In this document: positions 1-8,035 of the stretch, one piece after another
Position numbering within the stretch: position 1 is the first letter of the stretch
How the letters are laid out: each line of letters opens with the position of its first letter
Assembly: GCF_003857035.1 (NCBI RefSeq)
Contig: NZ_QGSY01000208.1
Span: forward strand, 1-32,426
Direction of reading: 5' to 3'
Length of the DNA: 32,426 nt
From: Micromonospora arida
Lineage (GTDB): Bacteria > Actinomycetota > Actinomycetes > Mycobacteriales > Micromonosporaceae
Translations under genes and position numbers: made by a program
The notes under the pieces: model-generated
What the model was told of the DNA's origin: nothing
Databases searched by the model: none
The model's input: the letters and a program-made list of their open reading frames with translations, nothing else

Positions 1-462
1 GAGCACGTCGTCGGTGCGCGCGGCGGGTGCTGGCGCGGGCGGGGCGGTCGGCTCGGTGGCCGGCGCGGCGGGGCTCGGCGCGGACGGTTCCGGCGGGGAG
101 AACGCGCGGAGCAGGCTGGCGACGCCGGCGGCGAGGTCACCGGCGCCGGTCGCGAGCCGTTCGGCGAATTCCGGACTCGGGTCCCGCAACGCGGCGATGC
201 CCCGACAGACCGGGCAGACGCAGCATTCGGCCGAACCGGTGGCGAAAGCACCACCGGTGCCGGAGCGGGCGTCGGGGCCCGCGCTGTGACCGAGGACACC
301 GGACAGCATCCCGCCCAACGAGCCGAACGCGCCGCCCGCCGAGCCGGCGGAGGCCAGTCGCGCCCCTGCCAGCAGGGTGGCGACCAGCCGCTCCGCCTCT
401 TCCCGGGCCGAACCCGGATCCGTTCCGCCCACCGTCGGCTCCTCTACCGTGCCACCGGACAC
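1..462 (-). CDS. DUF5304-like conserved actinobacterial protein (3' end beyond window)
   Basis: Read on the minus strand from a GTG at 462, one base downstream of the SRPBCC stop (464-466), the frame stays open for 154 codons to the window edge, so the C-terminus is missing. The N-terminal half is Ala/Gly-rich with a short acidic helix (SAREEAERLVATLLAGARL). A compact Cys cluster follows (ECCVCPVCRG, about residues 86-95), then a helical stretch (SPEFAERLATGAGDLAAGVASLL region), and then a Pro/Ala-rich low-complexity tail running off the edge. Actinobacterial proteins of this layout next to an SRPBCC gene are annotated DUF5304 as far as I recall; the assignment is from memory. The Cys cluster could bind a metal, but function is unknown. 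The 1-nt gap implies co-transcription and probably coupled translation with the SRPBCC gene. Confidence 0.7.
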   Translation of the reverse strand, partial: MSGGTVEEPTVGGTDPGSAREEAERLVATLLAGARLASAGSAGGAFGSLGGMLSGVLGHSAGPDARSGTGGAFATGSAECCVCPVCRGIAALRDPSPEFAERLATGAGDLAAGVASLLRAFSPPEPSAPSPAAPATEPTAPPAPAPAARTDDVL

Positions 463-463
463 G

Positions 464-919
464 TCACTGCGCCGCACCGGTTGCTTCTACCCGGCGCTTG
501 AGCTGCTTCAACGCGGTGTCCATGATCATCTTTTCGGCTTTGCGCCGAAACATCCCGAGCATGCCGACCGACAGGTCGACCTCCAGCGTGTAGGTCACCG
601 TCGTGCTGCCGTCCGGGTTACCCACCAGGTCGTACGAACCACGCTGTGCCTTCTGCATCTTCGAGGGGGCGACCAGGTGCCACTCGATGCGGGACACGTC
701 CTCGGCGTACTCGTAGGCGAGCACGTACTCGTCGGCCATCACCCCGGCGTCGATGGTGAAATGCACCTGGCTGGCGTAGCCGTCCTCGTACTCCTCGACG
801 ACCTCGGCGCGACGCACCGCGTCGGTCCATTCCGGGTAGCGCGCGAAGTCGCAGATGACCGCCGTCACCCGATCCGGTGCGGCGCCGATGATGATCGACT
901 GGGTGGAGGAGTCCGCCAT
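464..919 (-). CDS. SRPBCC family (polyketide cyclase/START-like) lipid-binding protein
   Basis: This 151-residue protein opens with the typical SRPBCC start (MADSSTQSIIIGAAPDRVTA), where the first beta strand leads into the helix IxAPxxxVxAVICDFxRYPEW. The rest alternates strands, with a long C-terminal helix (FRRKAEKMIMDTALKQLKRR) that closes the hydrophobic pocket. It resembles M. tuberculosis Rv2185c (TB16.3), which likewise lies beside fadD15. The fold binds hydrophobic ligands, so a role in handling or sensing lipids near the acyl-CoA ligase is a reasonable inference, but no ligand is shown. No SD precedes the ATG. Instead a TAGCCT hexamer ends 6 nt upstream, suggesting leaderless translation. 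It is divergent from the acyl-CoA ligase and co-directional with the downstream DUF5304-like gene. Confidence 0.88.
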   Translation of the reverse strand: MADSSTQSIIIGAAPDRVTAVICDFARYPEWTDAVRRAEVVEEYEDGYASQVHFTIDAGVMADEYVLAYEYAEDVSRIEWHLVAPSKMQKAQRGSYDLVGNPDGSTTVTYTLEVDLSVGMLGMFRRKAEKMIMDTALKQLKRRVEATGAAQ

Positions 920-925
920 GGGGGG

Positions 926-931
926 AGGCTA
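926..931 (-). promoter_or_regulatory. Predicted -10 box (TAGCCT) for leaderless SRPBCC gene
   Basis: On the minus strand TAGCCT is followed by six C residues and then the ATG at 919. In high-GC actinobacteria this TAnnnT-n6/7-start layout is typical of leaderless transcripts. No convincing -35 box was identified. Confidence 0.5.
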
Positions 932-1037
932 CCCGCCTCCTGGTTGTCTCACCTTGACCGCCCGCCGGGTAGGTTTCGACACAGCCGACGCCCACGGCGC
1001 CGGCCAGCCCCACCAGTGCGAGCACGAAGGAGTGCAG

Positions 1038-2852
1038 GTGCGCGAGTTCTCCGTCCCGCCGATCGTCACCATTGGCGACGCGGCCAACCTCACCGATCCG
1101 GTGTGGGACAACGCCGAAGTCGCGCCCGACGCCGTCCAGTTCGCCCGCCCCACCCCACACGCCGACGGCACCGTCACCGAATGGACCGAGGTGACCTGCC
1201 TCCAGTTCCGCGACGAGGTGGCCGCGGTGGCCCGGGGGCTGATCGCCGCCGGCATCGAGCCCGGTGTCCGGGTCGGGCTGATGAGCCGCACCCGCTACGA
1301 GTGGACGCTGCTGGACTACGCCATCTGGGCCGTCGGCGCGGTGACCGTGCCGATCTACGAGACGTCCAGCGCCGAGCAGGCCGCGTGGATCCTCGAAGAC
1401 TCCAACGCGGTCGCCGTCGTGGTGGAGAGCGAGGCGCACGCCGCCCTGATCGCCGGTGTCCGGCACCGGCTGCCCGAGCTGGGCCAGGTCTGGCAGATCG
1501 ACCTCGGCGGGGTCGACGAGCTGGTCAGGACCGGCGCCACGGTCGAGTTGGCCGAGGTCGAGCGGCGGCGCAAGGCCGTCGGCGCCGGCGACCTGGCCAC
1601 GATCATCTACACCAGCGGCACCACCGGCCGGCCCAAGGGTTGCGTACTCACCCACCGCAACATGTACGCCGACATCGCCAACGCGGTACCGGTGCTGCCG
1701 AACCTCTTCAACGCCGGCGCGAGCACCCTGCTCTTCCTTCCGCTGGCGCACGCCTTCGCCCGGCTGATCCAGATCGGCGTCGTGCAGGCCCGGGTCACCA
1801 TGGCGCACTGCGCGGACACCAAGAACCTGGTCGCCGAGCTGCAGGCGTTCCGGCCGACCTTCGTGCTCTCCGTACCCCGGGTCTTCGAGAAGGTCTACAA
1901 CGCCGCCAAGCAGAAGGCCGAGGCGGACGGCAAGGGCGGCATCTTCGCCCGCGCCGAGCAGGTCGCCATCGCGTACAGCGAGGCGCTGGAGACCCCCGGC
2001 GGACCGGGCCTGGCGCTGCGCGCCCAACACGCGGTCTTCGACCGGCTGGTCTACCGCAAGCTGCGTGCCGCGCTCGGCGGACGGTGCCGGGACGCGATCT
2101 CCGGCGGGGCGCCGCTCGGCGCCCGACTGGGTCACTTCTTCCGGGGCATCGGCGTGACGATCCTGGAGGGCTACGGCCTGACCGAGACCTCGCCCGCCGC
2201 CGCATCGAACCAGCCCACCGCCACCCGGATGGGCACCGTCGGCCGTCCGTTCCCGGGCGTGACCGTGCGGATCGAGGACGACGGCGAGATCCTGCTCTCC
2301 GGCGAGCTGATCTTCCAGGGTTACTGGCGCAACGAGACGGCGACCGCCGAGGCGATCAGCGCCGACGGCTGGTTCCGCACCGGCGACCTGGGTCAGCTCG
2401 ACTCCGACGGCTACCTGAGCATCACCGGCCGCAAGAAGGAGCTGATCGTCACCGCCGGCGGCAAGAACGTCGCCCCGGCGGTGCTGGAGGACCTGGTCCG
2501 GGCGCATCCGTTGATCAGCCAGTGTGTCGTGGTCGGCGACGCCAAGCCGTTCATCGCGGCGCTGGTCACCGTCGACGAGGAGGCGCTGCCGAACTGGCTG
2601 GAGAACGCCGGCATGCCCCTCGACACCTCCGTCGAGCAGCTGCGCGAGCACGAGGGCCTGCGCAAGGAGATCCAGACCGCCATCGACACCGCGAACCAGG
2701 CCGTGTCGAAGGCCGAAGCGATCAAGGTGTTCCGGGTCCTGCCCCGCGACTTCACCGAGACGACCGGCGAGCTGACCCCGTCGCTCAAGGTCAAGCGCCA
2801 GGTTGTCCACAAGACGTACGCGGCGGAGATCGCCGATATCTACCGAGGCTGA
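1038..2852 (+). CDS. fadD15: Long-chain fatty-acid--CoA ligase (FadD15 type)
   Basis: This 604-residue ANL-superfamily enzyme activates long-chain fatty acids to acyl-adenylates and transfers them to CoA. The P-loop motif IIYTSGTTGRPKG lies near residue 189, the adenylate motif EGYGLTET near 376, and the hinge and lysine-containing A8 region (ITGRKKELIVTAGGKN) near 460. Length and order match bacterial LC-FACS such as M. tuberculosis FadD15 (Rv2187, about 600 aa). The frame is open further upstream, but GTG 1038 (VREFSVPP) is chosen because GAAGGA lies 7 nt before it and family members begin MREFSVPP; GTG 1032 is a close alternative. A possible -10 TAGGTT at 970-975 gives a leader of roughly 55 nt. 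The divergent SRPBCC gene and nearby plsC and pimB homologues place it in a membrane-lipid neighbourhood. Confidence 0.95.
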   Translation: MREFSVPPIVTIGDAANLTDPVWDNAEVAPDAVQFARPTPHADGTVTEWTEVTCLQFRDEVAAVARGLIAAGIEPGVRVGLMSRTRYEWTLLDYAIWAVGAVTVPIYETSSAEQAAWILEDSNAVAVVVESEAHAALIAGVRHRLPELGQVWQIDLGGVDELVRTGATVELAEVERRRKAVGAGDLATIIYTSGTTGRPKGCVLTHRNMYADIANAVPVLPNLFNAGASTLLFLPLAHAFARLIQIGVVQARVTMAHCADTKNLVAELQAFRPTFVLSVPRVFEKVYNAAKQKAEADGKGGIFARAEQVAIAYSEALETPGGPGLALRAQHAVFDRLVYRKLRAALGGRCRDAISGGAPLGARLGHFFRGIGVTILEGYGLTETSPAAASNQPTATRMGTVGRPFPGVTVRIEDDGEILLSGELIFQGYWRNETATAEAISADGWFRTGDLGQLDSDGYLSITGRKKELIVTAGGKNVAPAVLEDLVRAHPLISQCVVVGDAKPFIAALVTVDEEALPNWLENAGMPLDTSVEQLREHEGLRKEIQTAIDTANQAVSKAEAIKVFRVLPRDFTETTGELTPSLKVKRQVVHKTYAAEIADIYRG

Positions 2853-2853
2853 C

Positions 2854-2859
2854 TACCAT
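2854..2859 (+). promoter_or_regulatory. Predicted -10 box (TACCAT) for leaderless histidine kinase gene
   Basis: TACCAT begins just after the fadD15 stop and is followed by 7 nt and the GTG at 2867. There is no usable SD, so the two-component operon probably starts with a leaderless mRNA whose promoter overlaps the fadD15 3' end. Confidence 0.42.
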
Positions 2860-2866
2860 CCGTCAC

Positions 2867-4558
2867 GTGCCCGCATCCACAGCCACCGCACCACACCCGC
2901 ATCCCCTCGCCGCGGCCGCCCGCCTGGTGATGCTGGCGCTGGTCGCCGTCCTGACCCTGTTCGCCACCCGCGACGTCACCCAGCTGTGGTGGATCGCGTT
3001 GCTGGCGGTGGCCGGGCTGCCGTCGCTGCTGGCACCGCAGCACCGGCTGGTCGGCCCTCTGAGCCGGGTGGCCGAGGTGGTGGTGCTGGGGCTGGCCGCG
3101 AGCCACGTCGCCGCGGTGGCGTCCATCGGCGGCACGGTCGACGGCCTGGGCGCGTCGGCGGTGCTGCCCTACCTGGCGGTCCCGGTGACCGTCACCGCGC
3201 TGCGCCGCCGCTTCCCGGAAGGCGCCGCGCTGCTCGTGGTCACCGCCGCCACCCTGCTGCTCAGCGGCGCGCTGACCCGGGTAGACGGTGGTCTCCAGCT
3301 CGGCCAGCTGGGTTACCTCGCGGTCTGCGCGCAGTGGCTGATCCTGGCGGCGCTGGGGCTCTACGCCGCCGGCACGCTGCACCAGGTGATGGCGGTCCGC
3401 GGTGAGGGCAAACCCCAGCCGTACGCCGAGGCCACCCGGCTGCTGACCCAGCTGCGTACGGTGGCCCGGCAGCTGCCCGGGGCGACCCTGGACCCGGGCG
3501 GCATCTCCGAGCACCTGCTGGAGGAGCTGCGCACTGTGGCCCGCGCCGATCGGGGCGCGGTGCTCTCGGCCAGCGGTGGTGGTCGGCTCGTGGTGCTCGC
3601 CCAGGCCGGCGTCGACCGGGTGGACTGGGAGACGACGCTGGACGCGGACTCGGCGATCGCCGACGCCTGGGCCACCCAGCAGGCCACCACGGCCGCCCGG
3701 TCGCAATCCCGCTCGCACCGCGGTGGCGACGTGTCGGCGCTGATCGTTCCGCTGGTCGCCGGGGTGCGCACGGTGGGGCTGGTGGTGTTGGAGGCCGACG
3801 CCGCGCACGCGTACCCGCCGGCCGTGGTGTCCCGGGTGACCGGGCTGACCCGCCCGGCCGCGCTGCGACTGGAGGCGGCGCTGCTCTTCGACGAGGTGCG
3901 CTCGCTGGCCACCAACGAGGAGCGGCAGCGGCTGGCCCGGGAGATCCACGACGGGGTGGCCCAGGAGCTGGTGATGGTCGGCTACGGCATCGACAACGCC
4001 CTGGCCACCGTCTTCGACGACGCCGACGAGACCGCCGAGGCCCTGCGTACGCTGCGCGGCGAGGTGACCCGGGTGATCCAGGAGCTGCGGCTGAGCCTCT
4101 TCGAGCTGCGCAGCGAGGTGGACCGGCAGGGTGGGTTGGCCGCGGCGATCGCCGAGTACGCGCGCACCGTGGGCGCGTCCGGCGGGCTGCGGGTGCACCT
4201 CTCGCTGGACGAGTCCACCGCCCGGTTGCCGGCCGCCACCGAGGCTGAGTTGTTGCGCATCGCGCAGGAGGCGGTGACCAACGCGCGCAAGCACGCCGGG
4301 GCGTCGAATTTGTGGGTCACCTGTGAGGTCGACCCCCCGTACGCGCAAATAGAAGTGTCGGATGACGGTCAGGGGATGGCTGACCAGCGCCCGGACGGAC
4401 GGTACGGTCTTGCGATCATGGCCGAGAGGGCGGAACGTATCCGGGGCCGGTTGGAGATCAGGCCGCGGCAACCCAGCGGCACGACCGTGGCGGTGGTTCT
4501 CGGCACCTCGGCCCGGCGCGATAACGTGCGCGGCAGCGCAGCACCAGAAGGGGAGTAA
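2867..4558 (+). CDS. Membrane-bound NarL-type sensor histidine kinase with GAF domain
   Basis: The 563-residue protein has a short Pro/His N-terminus and a hydrophobic block of about four to five membrane helices (roughly residues 15-175). A GAF-like domain follows (about 200-330), then a HisKA_3 dimerisation domain with motif EIHDGVAQEL, phospho-acceptor His at residue 361, and a HATPase_c domain with N-box EAVTNARKHAG near 468 and G-box SDDGQGM near 498. It should autophosphorylate and pass phosphate to the LuxR-type regulator that starts 7 nt beyond its stop. Location near fadD15 recalls the Streptomyces MacS/MacR pair, but orthology is a guess from memory. GTG 2867 is preferred: upstream codons belong to an out-of-frame reading of fadD15, and a TACCAT hexamer sits at leaderless distance. 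The signal sensed is unknown. Confidence 0.92.
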   Translation: MPASTATAPHPHPLAAAARLVMLALVAVLTLFATRDVTQLWWIALLAVAGLPSLLAPQHRLVGPLSRVAEVVVLGLAASHVAAVASIGGTVDGLGASAVLPYLAVPVTVTALRRRFPEGAALLVVTAATLLLSGALTRVDGGLQLGQLGYLAVCAQWLILAALGLYAAGTLHQVMAVRGEGKPQPYAEATRLLTQLRTVARQLPGATLDPGGISEHLLEELRTVARADRGAVLSASGGGRLVVLAQAGVDRVDWETTLDADSAIADAWATQQATTAARSQSRSHRGGDVSALIVPLVAGVRTVGLVVLEADAAHAYPPAVVSRVTGLTRPAALRLEAALLFDEVRSLATNEERQRLAREIHDGVAQELVMVGYGIDNALATVFDDADETAEALRTLRGEVTRVIQELRLSLFELRSEVDRQGGLAAAIAEYARTVGASGGLRVHLSLDESTARLPAATEAELLRIAQEAVTNARKHAGASNLWVTCEVDPPYAQIEVSDDGQGMADQRPDGRYGLAIMAERAERIRGRLEIRPRQPSGTTVAVVLGTSARRDNVRGSAAPEGE

Positions 4559-4565
4559 CCCGAGG

Positions 4566-5234
4566 ATGACCACAAGTCCGATACCGGCCACCCGTACCAA
4601 GGTCCTCCTTGTCGACGATCATGACCTGATTCGCAAGGGTTTGCGGCACGCCTTCGAGCGCGACCGCCAGTTCGAGGTCGTCGGTGAGGCGGCCACGGCG
4701 GCGGAGGGGGTACGCCAGGCCGGCGCCTTGCAGCCGGACGTGGTGATCATGGATCTGCGGCTGCCCGACGGCAGCGGCCTGGAGGCCACCCGCGCACTGC
4801 GTAAGTCCAGCGCGTCGATGGGCATCGTGGTGCTGACCATGTACGCCGGCGACGACCAGCTCTTCGGCGCCCTGGAGGCCGGCGCGAGCGCCTTCGTGCC
4901 GAAGACCGCCCCGGCCGACGAGGTGGTGGCCGCCGCACGGCACGCCGCCTCCTCCCCCAGCGCGTTCACCGCGGCCGACCTGGCCGAGGCGATGAAGCGC
5001 CGGCTCGCCCCGTCCGGTCCGCAGCTGTCTCCCCGGGAGGGGCAGGTGCTGCGGCTGCTCGCCGACGGGATGAGCGTGGCGGGCATCGCCAAGCAGCTGT
5101 TCGTCAGCGAGTCCACGGCGAAGACGCACATCTCGAAGCTCTACGAGAAGCTCGGCGCGGCCAACCGGGCTCAGGCCCTGATGACCGCGCTCCGGCTGGG
5201 CCTGCTCGAGGCACCGGACGCGCCGAAGTTCTGA
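4566..5234 (+). CDS. NarL/LuxR-family response regulator
   Basis: This 222-residue regulator has an N-terminal receiver domain: acidic pair DDHD after VLLVDD, phospho-acceptor Asp63 in VIMDLRLPDGSG, conserved Thr in VVLTMYA, and Lys in FVPKTAP near residue 113. The C-terminal LuxR/GerE helix-turn-helix spans about 157-215 (LSPREGQVLRLLADGMSVAGIAKQLFVSESTAKTHISKLYEKLG region). All receiver catalytic residues are present, so it should be phosphorylated by the kinase encoded immediately upstream. The ATG at 4566 follows an AGGGGAG stretch and CCGAGG, and lies only 7 nt after the kinase stop. I looked near the window's promoters for a MacR-like palindrome and did not find one, so targets are unknown. 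Two strong GC hairpins follow the gene. Confidence 0.95.
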   Translation: MTTSPIPATRTKVLLVDDHDLIRKGLRHAFERDRQFEVVGEAATAAEGVRQAGALQPDVVIMDLRLPDGSGLEATRALRKSSASMGIVVLTMYAGDDQLFGALEAGASAFVPKTAPADEVVAAARHAASSPSAFTAADLAEAMKRRLAPSGPQLSPREGQVLRLLADGMSVAGIAKQLFVSESTAKTHISKLYEKLGAANRAQALMTALRLGLLEAPDAPKF

Positions 5235-5241
5235 TCTGCCC

Positions 5242-5306
5242 CCCGCTCGTCGAGCGGGACGACGCGACCGACGGTCCGCGCCAGCTTCGGCCGGCGCGGA
5301 CCGTCG
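5242..5306 (+). terminator. Tandem GC-rich hairpins after response regulator
   Basis: CCCGCTCG/CGAGCGGG (5242-5258) is followed by a perfect 14-bp stem: CGACGGTCCGCGCC at 5269-5282 pairs with 5293-5306 across a 10-nt loop. No T-tract follows, as is common for terminators in high-GC actinobacteria. Confidence 0.65.
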
Positions 5307-5425
5307 CGCATCGACCGACGTCGGCGGGCAACCTTCGGCGCGCTATGGTCTGGCGTGCGTGGCGGGTGCACAATACCCGCGCGGGCTCGACGATGCTCGC
5401 GTCGCGGATTCGAGGGGTGAAACGC

Positions 5426-6235
5426 ATGCAGCGGCCGGACTGGGCACCCGACACCATCGACATCGAGCGCCCGAGCGTCGCGCGGATGTACGACTACTAC
5501 CTCGGCGGCTCGCACAACTTCGCCGCCGACCGGGCCGCGGCGCAGGCGATGGTCGCCGCGGTGCCCGAGGCGCCGTTGATGGCCCAGGCCAACCGGGCGT
5601 TCCTGCGCCGGGCCGTGCACCACCTCGCCGACGCCGGGATCCGGCAGTTCCTGGACATCGGTTCGGGCATCCCGACCGTCGGCAACGTGCACGAGATCGC
5701 CCAGCAGATCGACCCGCAGTCGCGAGTGGTCTATGTGGACGTCGACCCGGTGGCGGTGGCGCACAGCCGCGAGATCCTCGCCGGCAACGAGCAGGCCGCG
5801 GTCGTGCAGGAGGACCTGCGCAACCCGGAGGCGATCCTCACCCATCCGGACGTCCGCAAGCTGCTCGACCTGAGCCAACCGGTGGCCGTGATGGTCGTGG
5901 CCGTCCTGCACTTCGTCTCCGACGACGACCGGCCGGCGGAGCTGCTGCGGACGCTGCGGGACGCGTTGGCGCCCGGCAGCTACCTGGTGCTGTCACAGGC
6001 CAGCGACGACGGGCGCAGCGAGGACGAACGCGCCGAGGCGGAGCGGGTCTACCGGCGCACCGACAACCCGCTGTGGGTGCGCAGCCGTGCCGAGCTGACC
6101 GCACTCTTCGACGGCTTCGAGCTGCTCGAACCCGGCGTGGTCTGGGTACCCGAGTGGCGACCGGACACTCCGGAGAGCGCGGAGGACGCCGAGCGCGCGG
6201 TCTTCATGGGCGGCGTCGGGCGCCTCGGTGACTGA
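5426..6235 (+). CDS. SAM-dependent methyltransferase, DUF574/Methyltransf_19 family
   Basis: The 269-residue protein has the family signature: N-terminal RPSVARMYDYYLGGSHNFAADR, then AQANRAFLRRAV, and a Rossmann SAM-binding loop FLDIGSGIPT near residues 75-84, with VYVDVDPVAVAHSREIL as the acidic second strand. The family (PF04672, S-adenosyl methyltransferase) is expanded in Streptomyces and Micromonosporaceae and its substrates are mostly unknown. The ATG at 5426 is preceded by GAGGGGTGA with good spacing. The frame extends upstream to 5345, but that part lacks family similarity. A possible -10 TATGGT lies at 5344-5349. The 3' end overlaps the GGDEF-EAL gene by 8 nt, so the two are probably co-translated. 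The methylation target is unknown. Confidence 0.9.
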   Translation: MQRPDWAPDTIDIERPSVARMYDYYLGGSHNFAADRAAAQAMVAAVPEAPLMAQANRAFLRRAVHHLADAGIRQFLDIGSGIPTVGNVHEIAQQIDPQSRVVYVDVDPVAVAHSREILAGNEQAAVVQEDLRNPEAILTHPDVRKLLDLSQPVAVMVVAVLHFVSDDDRPAELLRTLRDALAPGSYLVLSQASDDGRSEDERAEAERVYRRTDNPLWVRSRAELTALFDGFELLEPGVVWVPEWRPDTPESAEDAERAVFMGGVGRLGD

Positions 6236-7973
6236 GTCGCCCGGGGCGACCCCCTGCCCGGGGGCGTTCGCCCGGGCCTGGGCGAAGGCGGTCTCCGGCA
6301 CCAGCTACCTACCGATGACCCAGGCCCAGTTGGAGTCCCTGCTGGACCGGCTCACCGGGCAACTGGCCGGGGCGTTGCTCACCGAGCCGTTCGACCTGCG
6401 TGCCGGGCACCGGGTCGGCGCCGAGCTGGTCGCTGCGCACATCGCTTCCGCCGAGGGGCTGGGTCGTACCGTCGAGGTCATCCAGCTCCGCCTGGTGCGT
6501 GACCTGGGCTTGGTGGCCGAGGACGTCGAGGACCGGATGGCCCGGCTGCTGGCGGCCGTGGCGACCGGCTACGCCCGCGCGCTGCGCGACCGGACGCTCG
6601 ACGAGCAGGAGTCGATCCGCCGCGCCGCCATGCGGGCCCGCACCCAGGCGGAGCGGGCGCTGCGGGCCAGCGAGGCACGGTTCCGGCATCAGGCCACCCA
6701 CGATCCGCTCACCGGCCTACCCAACCGGACGCTGTTCACCGAACGGCTCGCCGCCGCGCTCAACGAGCCGGGCCGGGGCGCGCAGCGGGTCGGGGTGTGC
6801 TTCCTGGACCTGGACCGCTTCAAGGTGGTCAACGACACGCTGGGGCACCAGATCGGTGACCTGCTGCTGGCCACGGTGGCCGAGCGGCTGCGCAAGGCCA
6901 TGGGTGAGCACCTGGTGGCCCGGCTCGGCGGCGACGAGTTCGTCATCCTGGTGGAACGCAGCGCCGGCACCGACGACATGGTGGCGGTGGCCGAGACCGC
7001 GCTTGCCGCGGTACGCACACCGGCCCTGGTCGACGGGCACGAGCTGCAGATCTCGGCGAGCATCGGCATCGTCGAGCGCCAGGTGGCCGGGGCCAACCCC
7101 ACGGACCTGATGCGGGCCGCCGACAGCACCCTGCACTGGGCGAAGTCCGCCGGTGGGGCGCGCTGGTCGCTCTACGACGCCGAGCGCAACCAACGTGAAC
7201 TGGCCCGCTACGCGCTCTCCGCGGCCATCCCGGCGGCGTTGGAGCGGGGCGAGTTCTACCTCGACTACCAGCCGCTGACCTCGCTGCGCGACGGCAGCCT
7301 GGTCGGCGTGGAGGCGCTGGTCCGCTGGCGGCACCCCGAGTTGGGGGTGCTGCGCCCGGACAGCTTCATCGGGTTGGCCGAGGAGACCGGCCTGATCGTC
7401 CAGCTGGGCGGTTGGGTGTTGGCCGAGGCGTGCCGCGAGGCCGAGGCGTGGTCGGCCGGGGGTGCCGCCGCGCCCTTCGTCAGCGTCAACCTTGCGGTAC
7501 GGCAGGTGCACCGGCCCGGGTTGGTGCAGGAGGTCCGCGCGCTGCTGCGGCAGACCGGCCTGCCACCGGAGCGGCTCCAACTGGAGATCACCGAGAGCAC
7601 GATGATGAGCACCGCCGAAGAGCCGGTCCGCGCCCTGCGGGTCCTTGCCGACCTCGGGGTGCGTATCGCCATCGACGACTTCGGCACCGGTTACAGCAAC
7701 CTGGCGTACCTGCGGGACCTGCCGGTGACCGAACTGAAGGTGGCCGGGGAGTTCGTCGCGGGCCTGCGCTCGCCGTCCGTCGGCCGCACCGACGAGCGGA
7801 TCCTCGCCTCCCTGGTCTCGCTGGCGCACGCGCTGGACCTGACCGTCACCGCCGAAGGGGTGGAGACCGCCGGGCAGGCCGAGCGGCTACGGGCGATCGG
7901 CTGCGACGCAGCCCAGGGCTGGCACTTCGGCCGCCCCGCCCCCGCCGATCGCATCCTGGCCCGCATCCGCTGA
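6228..7973 (+). CDS. GGDEF-EAL cyclic-di-GMP protein
   Basis: The 581-residue soluble protein has a helical N-terminal region of about 145 residues seen in actinobacterial c-di-GMP proteins. The GGDEF domain carries an intact signature near 234-238 (ARLGGDEFVIL); no RxxD inhibitory site is visible at the usual place five residues before it. The EAL domain carries EALVRW near 362, VSVNLA, LEITES, DDFGTGYSNL near 483, AEGVET and QGW. The usual LKID motif reads LKVA (about 503-506), so the Asp after the conserved Lys is replaced by Ala. The diguanylate cyclase half therefore looks competent, while phosphodiesterase activity is uncertain. No transmembrane segment is seen. GTG 6228 overlaps the methyltransferase stop; a later ATG at 6315 would remove the conserved N-terminal start, so the earlier start is preferred. 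Confidence 0.93.
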   Translation: MTESPGATPCPGAFARAWAKAVSGTSYLPMTQAQLESLLDRLTGQLAGALLTEPFDLRAGHRVGAELVAAHIASAEGLGRTVEVIQLRLVRDLGLVAEDVEDRMARLLAAVATGYARALRDRTLDEQESIRRAAMRARTQAERALRASEARFRHQATHDPLTGLPNRTLFTERLAAALNEPGRGAQRVGVCFLDLDRFKVVNDTLGHQIGDLLLATVAERLRKAMGEHLVARLGGDEFVILVERSAGTDDMVAVAETALAAVRTPALVDGHELQISASIGIVERQVAGANPTDLMRAADSTLHWAKSAGGARWSLYDAERNQRELARYALSAAIPAALERGEFYLDYQPLTSLRDGSLVGVEALVRWRHPELGVLRPDSFIGLAEETGLIVQLGGWVLAEACREAEAWSAGGAAAPFVSVNLAVRQVHRPGLVQEVRALLRQTGLPPERLQLEITESTMMSTAEEPVRALRVLADLGVRIAIDDFGTGYSNLAYLRDLPVTELKVAGEFVAGLRSPSVGRTDERILASLVSLAHALDLTVTAEGVETAGQAERLRAIGCDAAQGWHFGRPAPADRILARIR

Positions 7974-7999
7974 TCGGCGGAGACATTCCGCACCGGAGG

Positions 8000-8035
8000 T
8001 AGACACCGTCTACGACGGCTGGTAGACAGTGTCTA
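8000..8035. promoter_or_regulatory. Two TetR-type palindromic operators at the tetR start
   Basis: TAGACAGTGTCTA at 8023-8035 is a perfect 13-bp palindrome and overlaps the tetR start codon. TAGACACCGTCTA at 8000-8012 is the same palindrome with one mismatch. Centres are 23 bp apart, close to two helical turns, so two dimers could bind the same face. The position implies autorepression by the adjacent TetR protein. Confidence 0.75.

Noticed and set aside
618..2810. 730-codon minus-strand open frame opposite fadD15
   Set aside because: GC-rich antisense shadow of fadD15 with no domain-like sequence.
377..2866. Long plus-strand frame running into the histidine kinase gene
   Set aside because: It reads the fadD15 and SRPBCC regions in a wrong frame as Arg/Pro-rich low-complexity protein; kinase homology begins only after 2867.
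2840..4600. 586-codon minus-strand frame opposite the histidine kinase
   Set aside because: Composition-driven antisense frame, His/Gln/Arg-rich, no motifs.
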